Part shown: in pieces, positions 6,565 through 13,902 of the stretch
Layout of the letters: each line of letters begins with the position of its first letter
How positions within the stretch are numbered: the first letter of the stretch is position 1
Assembly (NCBI GenBank): GCA_937965795.1
Contig: CALCMD010000003.1
Coordinates: forward strand, 1 to 30,024
Direction of reading: 5' to 3'
DNA length: 30,024 nt
Source of the DNA: an uncultured Lachnospiraceae bacterium
Lineage (GTDB): Bacteria > Bacillota > Clostridia > Lachnospirales > Lachnospiraceae
Made by a program: the position numbers and the translations under genes
Notes under the pieces: generated by a model
The model's database searches: none
What the model was told of the DNA's origin: nothing
Seen by the model: the letters and a program-made list of their open reading frames with translations, nothing else

Positions 6565-7659
6565 TTACAAGATTTCCGCAAGCCACAGCAGCCAGACTAC
6601 ACCATACGCCGCAGCGCTGCACAAAGCTGCCAATCCTATGATCCATTTTCTGGCAGCAGACTTATCAACGGGAAGGTCTCCTACAAATTTCCCTGTCTGC
6701 CCATTCATGGCAAAAGTATACTGGCTGCCGTTCCAGGTGGTGTTTAAAAGCCACACCGGATAAAGGGCGTACCTCGCTTCTCCACTGTGCAGCCGGACGC
6801 TGCCCGACTCCGGTATAACCGTCGTATATCCCTCCACTGTATCAGCAAAAGCATCCTCCGTACTCTTTTTAATGCGCGCGTTCGCCCTCTCAACGCTCTG
6901 TCTGGCATCCAGATCGTATTTATCAGCGAGATACCCTGCCAGATACGCCGTCCTGAAATCCACTGCCCCTGAAAACTCAAACGGCTCGATGGATTCCATC
7001 AGGTCATCCGTCATCTTTGAAGAGCCATTGACCGGAACACGTTCAAAGCAAATTTTTCCTCCACGGCTGACCGCGAAATAGCTGGTTTCCCGATACCTGT
7101 AACTACTGTCGCTCCATGTCCTGACCTTTGTCGCCTTATAGCAGATGTCCGCATCCGCCGATGCGTCAAAGAGCCAGAACGGGACGTAGATTCCCTTAAT
7201 CTCATCGATATGGTTCTGGTCCCTGAAAATGCCCGGCAGAAGCCTCTTGCCTCCATAATGCTTTTGCAGCGCTTCCTTCGCCGCCTTTTTATCCAGCTTG
7301 AAGGGTATGATAAAATCCGGCTTTAAGGCTCCGGAAAACTGTCCCATCATCACCACCGGGTTGCCGCAGAAGGGACACGAAGCCGCCGCGGCGCTCGCAT
7401 CGCCTACGATCTCACCGCCGCAGGATTTGCAGACAAAGGTTCTGAGGCTGTCCGTCTCACCTTCCTGCCATTCCTCTCCTGCCGCAATCTCCCACTGCAT
7501 ATCATCCTGCTGCTCCCTGGAAAGCTCACTGTCATAAACCTCCAGCGTTTCTATTTCAAATTCTGTATCGCAGAACGGACACTTCATCTTCTGCAAAGCG
7601 CTGTCAAAGGCAATTGCGCCTCCGCAGCATGGGCATTTATATTCCTGTAACGAACTCAA
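6565..7659 (-). CDS. Zinc-ribbon membrane protein (YdjG-like, TFIIB-type ribbons)
   Basis: This is a 364-residue protein with two zinc ribbons: CPCCGGAIAF...CPFC near residues 9-30, and CKSCGGEIVG...CPFCG near 77-98. A ~230-residue central domain (HIDEIKGIYVPFWLFDA) follows, and there is a C-terminal membrane segment (about 340-362). The start codon is TTG, preceded by GGAGGG at 6 bases; no in-frame ATG gives an N-terminal ribbon. It sits between the SPFH and TPM genes, the same set as B. subtilis ydjG-ydjH-ydjI, and probably forms a membrane complex with the TPM protein. No pspA-like gene lies in the window. The molecular activity is unknown. Confidence 0.85.
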   Translation of the reverse strand: MSSLQEYKCPCCGGAIAFDSALQKMKCPFCDTEFEIETLEVYDSELSREQQDDMQWEIAAGEEWQEGETDSLRTFVCKSCGGEIVGDASAAAASCPFCGNPVVMMGQFSGALKPDFIIPFKLDKKAAKEALQKHYGGKRLLPGIFRDQNHIDEIKGIYVPFWLFDASADADICYKATKVRTWSDSSYRYRETSYFAVSRGGKICFERVPVNGSSKMTDDLMESIEPFEFSGAVDFRTAYLAGYLADKYDLDARQSVERANARIKKSTEDAFADTVEGYTTVIPESGSVRLHSGEARYALYPVWLLNTTWNGSQYTFAMNGQTGKFVGDLPVDKSAARKWIIGLAALCSAAAYGVVWLLWLAEIL

Positions 7660-7702
7660 AATATCCCTCCTCTCTCACTGTACAAGCCCAAATCTTTCTC
7701 CC

Positions 7703-9037
7703 TTACTGAATATCGCCATCATCAAAAGGATCCCCGCATTCCGGACAGAATTTCGGCGGATGCGCCGGGTCTTCCGGCTCCCAGCCGCATTTATCGCATT
7801 TGTATTGAGGTACCCCCATCGGTTTCTTCGCGCCGCAGTTCTGGCAGAACCTTCCCTGGTTTACGGCTCCGCAAGTGCAGGTCCACCCCGCTGTATCCGA
7901 AGGCTTCGGAGAGCCACATTCCGGACAGAACTTTCCGCTCGCAAGCGTTCCGCAGGAACACTTCCATGCCGCCGCACGGCTCTGCATTCCTCCTTCCCCT
8001 ACGGGTTGTCTGGATGGCTGGGACTGAGGCCGCCCCATGGCGTACAGGTTCTGCGCATTTATTCCACCCGCATTCATCGCCATTCCCATGCCCAGAAAGC
8101 CCGTCATGGCTCCGGCTGTGTTCCCGGCTGCCGTCTTTATCGCCTCTACCTGGCCGCCTACAAGCCTGGCTGCCGCGGTATTCGGATTGGCGGTCATAGC
8201 ATTCTCTTCCCACTCCATAATCTTCTTCTGCTGCTCCTCCGGGATACTTAAGGAATTAATATTAAAGGAAAATACCTCAATTCCCCTCTTTGCTCTCCAG
8301 GTCTTGGAAAGCACATCATTGAGTGCGTCCGACACTTCCATCGTGTGTGCCGGAATCTCATAATACTGAATCTTCTTTGCGGAAAGCGTGGCTAACGCCG
8401 GCTGGAGCGCTGTCATCAGCTCCCCCTTTAGTCTGAGCGCAATCTCAGAGCTCTCATAAGAAGACTCCACATTGCCGCATACATTTGTATAGAACAACAG
8501 GGGATTGCAGATTCGGTATGTAAAATTGCCGTTGCAGCGAAGATTCACTGACAGTTTATATCCCAGCTCCTCATTTACAATGACACGGAAGGGAATCGGC
8601 GTTGCCGTACCAAACAGAATTTCTCCCATCTCTTTCGTGTTGATATAATAAATACGCTGATCTTTCCCGGCGTCCCCGCCATATGCGAACCGTCTGCCGA
8701 CCGTCCGGAAGGTTTCCCTGATGCTCTCCCCCAGATTGCCTGAGAAAATACTTGGCTCCGTGGATGTATCGTAGGTAAACTCTCCCGGTTCCGCACAGAC
8801 CTCCACCACTTTTCCCTGCTCTACAATGATCATGCACTGGCCATCTGCCACGGCGATTCCGCTGCCGTTCGAGATGATATTGTCGTTTCCCTTTCTGTTG
8901 GAAGAACGGGAGGAAGTGCGTTTCTGGCCTTTCACTACCAGCACATTTTCGTCCATGGCTTCACAATAGAAAAACTCCCTCCACTGGTCAGCCAGGACGC
9001 CGCCTGCCGCACCCATGCCTGCTTTTATAAGTCCCAT
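7703..9037 (-). CDS. SPFH-domain protein with C-terminal zinc ribbons (YdjI-like)
   Basis: This is a 444-residue protein. Residues ~1-300 match the SPFH/virion-core-like family: the N-terminal WREFFYCEAMDENVLVVKG pattern, then a conserved beta region, then NINSLSIPEEQQKKI. A Gly/Met/Asn-rich low-complexity stretch leads to three zinc ribbons (CSCGTLASGKFCPECG, CTCGAVNQGRFCQNCG, and a wider CDKCG...CPECG). SPFH proteins scaffold membrane microdomains. The start is supported by AGGAGGTCT before the ATG. It is the first gene of the apparent SPFH / zinc-ribbon / TPM operon (43 bp and 14 bp gaps), which may run on into the two Ig-like genes, since I see no clear terminator after the TPM gene. A convincing promoter upstream could not be picked out. 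Confidence 0.87.
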   Translation of the reverse strand: MGLIKAGMGAAGGVLADQWREFFYCEAMDENVLVVKGQKRTSSRSSNRKGNDNIISNGSGIAVADGQCMIIVEQGKVVEVCAEPGEFTYDTSTEPSIFSGNLGESIRETFRTVGRRFAYGGDAGKDQRIYYINTKEMGEILFGTATPIPFRVIVNEELGYKLSVNLRCNGNFTYRICNPLLFYTNVCGNVESSYESSEIALRLKGELMTALQPALATLSAKKIQYYEIPAHTMEVSDALNDVLSKTWRAKRGIEVFSFNINSLSIPEEQQKKIMEWEENAMTANPNTAAARLVGGQVEAIKTAAGNTAGAMTGFLGMGMAMNAGGINAQNLYAMGRPQSQPSRQPVGEGGMQSRAAAWKCSCGTLASGKFCPECGSPKPSDTAGWTCTCGAVNQGRFCQNCGAKKPMGVPQYKCDKCGWEPEDPAHPPKFCPECGDPFDDGDIQ

Positions 9038-9150
9038 CGTTAGACCTCCTGTGTGTTTTTATCCATCATATCTATTAAAAAGACAGAATACTATGGGACT
9101 AAGTCTGGTTTTTAACAGCACATCGCAAAAGTAAACCTGGTATACCATGC

Positions 9151-9187
9151 AAAAAGCACAAAAACCTACGCCGGTTTTCGTGCTTTT
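9151..9187 (-). terminator. Rho-independent terminator after membrane LuxR gene
   Basis: AAAAGCACAAAAACC (9152-9166) pairs with GGTTTTCGTGCTTTT (9173-9187) with one mismatch, and T bases follow on the minus strand. It starts 7 bases after the stop of the 9194-10813 gene. It separates this unit from the SPFH operon, whose regulatory region must lie in 9038-9150. Confidence 0.8.
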
Positions 9188-9193
9188 CACCCT

Positions 9194-10813
9194 CTAGTTC
9201 CCTTCTTTTGTTTTCTGTTCCGCCGTACCGTCCACCTCGTTCCGTTCGAGCTCATCCAGGCGGCCGCATCTGCGGAACAAATCCAGATACAGCATCAGCT
9301 CGGCGTTGGAGGAAATCTCCAGTTTTTTATAAATATTTCCGTTATGCTTTTTCACAGTGCTCATACTGATGAATGCAGCTTCCGGTATCCGGGAAATTTC
9401 ATAGCCCTGAAGATAATACCGGAAAATGTTGTACTCTGCCGGCGTCAGCTTTTTCACATTTTCCGAAAAACACTCAAACAATTCCAGTATATCCGGCGGA
9501 AGTTCCCCTGGTTTCGGCGGAAGTTCCCTTAATGCCAGCCACTCGCGCATCGCCTCCAGCTCCGTATAGCCATACTTTCTTTCTGCCGTCTCCTGGCCCT
9601 CGCAAATATCCCGAACCCCCTGCAAAACCGACTGTACAAACCGCTTCGACAAAATCAGAGCCAGCAGAAGCATGGCACAGGTAAAACCTGCCGCAATGGC
9701 TATCATACAGATTCTGTTTTTCCTGATATACTGATCGCAGCTTTCTCTTGGAACCAGGACGACCGCAGCCCATTCCGTGCCGTCGCCGCAGGGGATCTCC
9801 ATCATTTCCTGCACTCCATAATATTGCCCTTTCAACGAGAAATAGGTATTATAGAGCTTTCGTTCTGTCACGGATAAATTCTCCGTATCCTCCAGCCAGG
9901 TTCCTTCAGTATTGCCCGTCATGCCCTGATCTACCCGGATTTTTCCATCCTCAACCGGCGCGAGCACAGTAATCATAGAACCATACGGACTCTCCACCGC
10001 CGGGTATTCGAGCTTAAAATGAACCGCATTCAATTCCACGCCGCAAATGCCGTAAATTTCACCGGTCCTTCCCTGAACCGGCACGCAAAGCAGTATTACA
10101 TCTTCCCAGGTATCCTTCAGATTCATCCGCCGTGTCCAAAAATAGCCTTCGCCGCCCTCTATAAGCCGCTGCCAGCCCGGAAATTCCTCCGTGTCAAATT
10201 CCATATTCCAGCGGTTGTGGAGTTCCAGCCCGTTCTTCCTGGCAATCTCAGCATTTCCCCGGAATAAGATCGTCTCAGGCTCTAAAATCACATTGCTGCT
10301 CACATTGATCAGCCTCAGATAAACACCGCACCGCGAATGTCCGGCTCCCGGCGCCTTCGTATTCACCGTCGCGTTTACAACAGCAAACGCACCGCTGCTC
10401 CGTCCCATGCGAATCATCGTATTCAGTTCCGCATACATCGTCTTCTGCAGCTCCAAAAGACTGTCGGCATGGTTATCCAGCTCCTGCATTTCCAGCCCTT
10501 CCTCTTCCAGCAGATTTTCAATATCTTTGCTTAACTGTTTGGAACGCTGCAAGCCATATCCTGTATACGTCTCCATTTCCCTGGAAATCTTGTCGGACGT
10601 GGTATGCAGCAGACTTTCCAGCGCCTGGGATATTTGCCGTTCCGTATTTCCAAAACCTCCGGTCACAGCCAGGAGCACTGCGCCCATTCCCAGGGCGGCA
10701 AAAATCAGGGAAAGCAGATACAGCATCAGCGTTCCCCGAATCGTCACTTTTCTTTCTTTTACCAGGCACAGAAGTTCTTTGCATTCCTTCCATATATGTA
10801 TCATTGTCCTCAC
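9194..10813 (-). CDS. Membrane-anchored LuxR-family regulator with extracytoplasmic sensor
   Basis: This is a 539-residue protein with a membrane segment at ~29-50, a large extracytoplasmic region (~51-368) of Cache-like character with coiled helices at its start, a second membrane segment at ~369-391, and a short cytoplasmic part. The C-terminal LuxR-type helix-turn-helix (LTPAEYNIFRYYLQGYEISR, then STVKKHNGNIYKKL) is at about 470-530. It should sense a ligand outside the cell and bind DNA from the membrane without phosphotransfer. Its ATG overlaps the stop of the solute-binding lipoprotein gene by 4 bp, so the two are co-translated and may act as ligand binder and sensor. The sensor-domain family is inferred from layout only. 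Confidence 0.82.
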   Translation of the reverse strand: MRTMIHIWKECKELLCLVKERKVTIRGTLMLYLLSLIFAALGMGAVLLAVTGGFGNTERQISQALESLLHTTSDKISREMETYTGYGLQRSKQLSKDIENLLEEEGLEMQELDNHADSLLELQKTMYAELNTMIRMGRSSGAFAVVNATVNTKAPGAGHSRCGVYLRLINVSSNVILEPETILFRGNAEIARKNGLELHNRWNMEFDTEEFPGWQRLIEGGEGYFWTRRMNLKDTWEDVILLCVPVQGRTGEIYGICGVELNAVHFKLEYPAVESPYGSMITVLAPVEDGKIRVDQGMTGNTEGTWLEDTENLSVTERKLYNTYFSLKGQYYGVQEMMEIPCGDGTEWAAVVLVPRESCDQYIRKNRICMIAIAAGFTCAMLLLALILSKRFVQSVLQGVRDICEGQETAERKYGYTELEAMREWLALRELPPKPGELPPDILELFECFSENVKKLTPAEYNIFRYYLQGYEISRIPEAAFISMSTVKKHNGNIYKKLEISSNAELMLYLDLFRRCGRLDELERNEVDGTAEQKTKEGN

Positions 10814-12189
10814 TCGCTTGTCTCTTTCGTCATAGATACGACAAAACTCTCCAACGCCTTCTGCACGGCTTCTTTCTCACCTCCGCCGTCCTGCTGCCAG
10901 CCGCCGCGTGCCGCCCGGAGAGCGCTCCGGATATTTTTTTCAAAGGCTGTTTCCAGTTCCAGATACCCGGACAATTGGGGCGCCGTATAAAATTCATAGG
11001 ATTCCTGTGTCTCCACAAACGCCTCATAAAGACTTTTATATTTGGGGTTCTCCAGGCTTTCTATAGCATCAGGCAGATAATCAAACGCCTCCTCTGTCAC
11101 CGGCATATATCCTGCGCTGGTGACAAAGCGCACATTATTTTCAGGCTCTGTCAGCCATTTCAGGAAAACTGCCGCCGCCTTTTCTCTCTCCGGTGTAGAT
11201 TTTACGGTGCAGAAGCCTGCACCGCGCTGCATGACCATCTTCTGCCCATTTTCAAAACAGGGGATTGGCCTGGCGATCACCTCGATGGACTCGGAACAGT
11301 TATCCGGATAAGTCACGATGTCTTCATAGTACAGGATGCTTGCCGAGGAAGCTACGCTGACAACGGCGTCCCCCGTCCGCAGGGGTTCCGTGGCATATCC
11401 CTCCTGTAGCCACACGCCGCCCTGCACGGCAGCGTCCGCATACGGTTCCCATGCCTGCCGGAACGCATTTCCCCAGGCAATCTCCCCTCCCTCAAAGAAA
11501 CCTTCTCCTAAAGATTCCACGCCCACCTGAAAATAATTGTAGTGATAATCATGGACAAAGAATGCTTTTCCGTCGCCTTCCACATCCGGCGTCCGGGCGT
11601 CTGTCCACAGATAATACTCCTTTGACAGCTCAAACAGCCCCTCCCATGTATTCAACTGTTCCAATCTGGCTCCGGTATCTGCCGCGAACCGGTCAAAAAG
11701 AGTCTTATCAATAAACATGATTTCCGTGGATTTTGCCACGGGAAATACCATCAGCCGCCCATTAATTTCACCTTCCCCGATAAATGCCGGGATATAAGCC
11801 GCCAATTCCTCCTCCGTAAAATAATCCCTGTAATCCACCAGAATCTCCGGGTCAGGCATAGCCAGAACTGTTTTGGGATAAGAAATAAACAAATCAGGAA
11901 GGCCCGAAGCCCCCGGCTCATCATTCGCCGCCCGCAGAACCGCGTCATGGATATTGTTTGTATTCGATACAACGGTGACCTGAAGCTTAATTCCTTCTTC
12001 CACACCCACCGTATCATTAAATTCCTCAATCAGATCATTCAGCGGGGAATCTGTCTGCCCGCCGTATACATGCCACACGGTCAGTGTGACGGGCTCTTTC
12101 TTTCCGCTTTTTCCGCAGCCTGCCAGACAGATACTTAAAAACATTCCCATACAAATCCGGTAAAGATATCTTCTTTTCTCTTTTATCAT
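10810..12189 (-). CDS. Extracellular solute-binding lipoprotein (family 1)
   Basis: This is a 459-residue lipoprotein: MIKEKRRYLYRICMGMF leads to the lipobox LAGC with Cys25 as the lipidated residue. The mature part has the pattern of sugar-type binding proteins (VTLTVWHVYGGQTDSPLND; FPVAKSTEIMFIDKTLFD; AAVFLKWLTEPENNVRFVTS). No ABC permease or ATPase gene lies in this cluster. It is instead coupled by a 4-bp overlap to a membrane LuxR sensor and follows a three-gene signalling operon. A role as a ligand receptor feeding the sensor, not as a transporter subunit, is therefore plausible; permeases elsewhere cannot be excluded. It has its own promoter (12211-12239), and GGGAGG precedes the ATG. 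Confidence 0.9.
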   Translation of the reverse strand: MIKEKRRYLYRICMGMFLSICLAGCGKSGKKEPVTLTVWHVYGGQTDSPLNDLIEEFNDTVGVEEGIKLQVTVVSNTNNIHDAVLRAANDEPGASGLPDLFISYPKTVLAMPDPEILVDYRDYFTEEELAAYIPAFIGEGEINGRLMVFPVAKSTEIMFIDKTLFDRFAADTGARLEQLNTWEGLFELSKEYYLWTDARTPDVEGDGKAFFVHDYHYNYFQVGVESLGEGFFEGGEIAWGNAFRQAWEPYADAAVQGGVWLQEGYATEPLRTGDAVVSVASSASILYYEDIVTYPDNCSESIEVIARPIPCFENGQKMVMQRGAGFCTVKSTPEREKAAAVFLKWLTEPENNVRFVTSAGYMPVTEEAFDYLPDAIESLENPKYKSLYEAFVETQESYEFYTAPQLSGYLELETAFEKNIRSALRAARGGWQQDGGGEKEAVQKALESFVVSMTKETSE

Positions 12190-12210
12190 TATGATTCAGC
12201 CTCCCTTTGC

Positions 12211-12239
12211 ATTATAGAGACCTTTTTTCAGGAAGTCAC
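12211..12239 (-). promoter_or_regulatory. Predicted promoter of the lipoprotein/LuxR operon
   Basis: The minus strand shows GTGACT (12239-12234), a 17-base spacer and a perfect TATAAT (12216-12211). The start would lie close to the GGGAGG ribosome site, so the leader is short. The weak -35 box fits a promoter needing an activator, possibly the response regulator encoded just upstream. Confidence 0.55.
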
Positions 12240-12255
12240 TATCCAAAAGGACAGT

Positions 12256-12279
12256 AAAAAGGGGCTGCCAAGCAGCCCC
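12256..12279 (-). terminator. Rho-independent terminator of the response-regulator operon
   Basis: A perfect 8-bp stem GGGGCTGC/GCAGCCCC with a 3-base loop (12261-12279) is followed on the minus strand by TTTTT. It lies 13 bp after the stop of the 12293 gene. Confidence 0.9.
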
Positions 12280-12292
12280 GTACTGATAAGAT

Positions 12293-12922
12293 TCACTCTT
12301 CTGCAAGGATGGTGACAAGCTTGCTGTCAATGACAGCGGCGATCAGCTCCTGCTTCGAGGAAAACCCGCATTTTTCTATCATATCATTCATGTTGTATTT
12401 CACACCGCTCACCGTAATGCCCAGCTTTTCCGCTATCTTTCTATAACTGTTTCCCCGGATATACATACGGATGATCTGGAACTGCCGGGGAGTGATGCTG
12501 TCCGACCATCCGCTTCCGAGTTCTACATTCGGCGATACATCGGGAAAGACATGTTCCCCCGCAAGGGTGCGGAAAATGACGTCTATCAGCGCATCCTCCC
12601 CGTGGTCTTTGTACCATAGGCTGTCAGCCCGGCCGCTCCGTGCTCCGGCAAGGATCTCGCAGTCCACCAGCGAAGTAACAATCACAATTTTTATTTCCGG
12701 AAACATACGTTTCACTTTTTCAGCGGCGGCAAGCCCCGAATGGCCGTGCAGGGTCTGCACATCCATGAGAATCAGTTCCACCTCGTTATTCCGGCAGAAA
12801 AGCCCGGCCATCTCCGAGTCACGTAAGGAACCTGCCACCTGAAAACGCCCGTCTTCCTGAAGCATTCCCTCTAAATACTGGAGCATAATCTTATTGTCTT
12901 CTACAAGCAATGTCTTTATCAT
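12293..12922 (-). CDS. NarL/LuxR-family response regulator
   Basis: This 209-residue regulator has a receiver domain with Asp54 as the phosphoacceptor (LILMDVQTLHG), an acidic pocket (VEDN) and a later Lys (WYKD). The C-terminal LuxR helix-turn-helix reads ITPRQFQIIRMYIRGNSYRK, then KLGITVSGVKYNMNDMIEKC. The ATG overlaps the stop of the kinase gene by 4 bp. It is last in the operon 7TM protein - kinase - regulator and is followed by a strong terminator. The adjacent solute-binding lipoprotein operon is its likeliest nearby target. This is inferred from position. Confidence 0.92.
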   Translation of the reverse strand: MIKTLLVEDNKIMLQYLEGMLQEDGRFQVAGSLRDSEMAGLFCRNNEVELILMDVQTLHGHSGLAAAEKVKRMFPEIKIVIVTSLVDCEILAGARSGRADSLWYKDHGEDALIDVIFRTLAGEHVFPDVSPNVELGSGWSDSITPRQFQIIRMYIRGNSYRKIAEKLGITVSGVKYNMNDMIEKCGFSSKQELIAAVIDSKLVTILAEE

Positions 12923-13902
12923 AGGCTCATCTCCTCCCGAAACAGCTTTAATGTTAACGCAAATGCAGGGGCATGGGACAGAATCATCTCTCCCCCTGCA
13001 TTTTCCACACGCTTTCGCAGGGTATACAGCCCTCCGCCCTCCGCAATCTTCCCTTTCGGCTTTTCGCCGTCATTCGTCACCGTCACTATATAACCGCCCG
13101 CCTCTGCGCGGATTCTGATTTCTACCATGCTTCCATGTGCGTGACGGACACAGTTAGTCACGCACTCCCCCGCCGCGCGGACAATCAGCTCATAAAGCAG
13201 AGGCTCCACAGGCAGCATCCCGTCTAATTTAATTTCAACGCCAAGCGCCAGGGCGCGCATCAGGAGCTGGTCATAAGGATCGTCACTCTTCCCGCCTCTT
13301 TTTTCTGCCGCCAGTGTCCCCACCGCAACAGACAGGACAGATAGCTGTTTTTCTATGTCCTCCTCCGTGCCTCTCTTCTGTAGGAATCTGCGGATGACAT
13401 GCAGGCTGGTTCCAATGTCGTCATGCACTTTCATTTTAACCGCCAGATATTCCTGTTCCCGAATGCGGTCCGCCGTGCGTTCATACATTTTCCGCAGCTT
13501 TTCATTGACCCTGGCCAGCTCTGCATTGTCTTCTTTCAGACGCGCATTTTCTGCGGCATATTCTGTCATTTCAAGAAAAAACGTTTCTGTATAAGTTTCT
13601 CCATCACCCGCCGTAATCTGCGCCTCCTGATAGTACCAGACTTTTCCATCCGGAAAACGGTACCCGCCATCCGCAGTTTTCTTCACGCGCCCCCCGCAGT
13701 TTTCCAGCGCCTGGCGCAGCTCCGCCAGGGTCTGAAGATCACGTCCTTCCAGCACATGATAAAGATGGTACATCTGTGCATTGCATAACCGGATGGTACC
13801 ATATTTCGTAAAATAGCAGATGCCTGCCGGAAGCGTATCCATGGCTTCCTTAATGCTGCCGCGTCCGATTCTTTTCCTTTTTAAGAAAGAAAAACCGCTC
13901 AT
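12919..13902 (-). CDS. Cytoplasmic histidine kinase (NarX/DesK class)
   Basis: This is a 327-residue kinase without membrane segments. The N-terminal ~20-115 region looks PAS-like (LPAGICYFTKYGTIRLCNAQ). A helical stretch leads to the HisKA_3-type phosphoacceptor (KMKVHDDIGTSLH, His160). The ATPase domain has an N box (AGECVTNCVRHA) and glycine motifs (GEKPKGKIAEGGGLYTLRKR). It should phosphorylate the downstream LuxR regulator. It overlaps both neighbours by 4 bp (ATGA). Lacking its own membrane sensor, it probably takes its signal from the 7TM protein encoded immediately upstream. Confidence 0.88.
   Translation of the reverse strand: MSGFSFLKRKRIGRGSIKEAMDTLPAGICYFTKYGTIRLCNAQMYHLYHVLEGRDLQTLAELRQALENCGGRVKKTADGGYRFPDGKVWYYQEAQITAGDGETYTETFFLEMTEYAAENARLKEDNAELARVNEKLRKMYERTADRIREQEYLAVKMKVHDDIGTSLHVIRRFLQKRGTEEDIEKQLSVLSVAVGTLAAEKRGGKSDDPYDQLLMRALALGVEIKLDGMLPVEPLLYELIVRAAGECVTNCVRHAHGSMVEIRIRAEAGGYIVTVTNDGEKPKGKIAEGGGLYTLRKRVENAGGEMILSHAPAFALTLKLFREEMSL

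Noticed and set aside
6551..6646. Longer N-terminus for the TPM protein
   Set aside because: It overlaps the zinc-ribbon gene end and masks the signal peptide; AAGGAGGG fits 6550.
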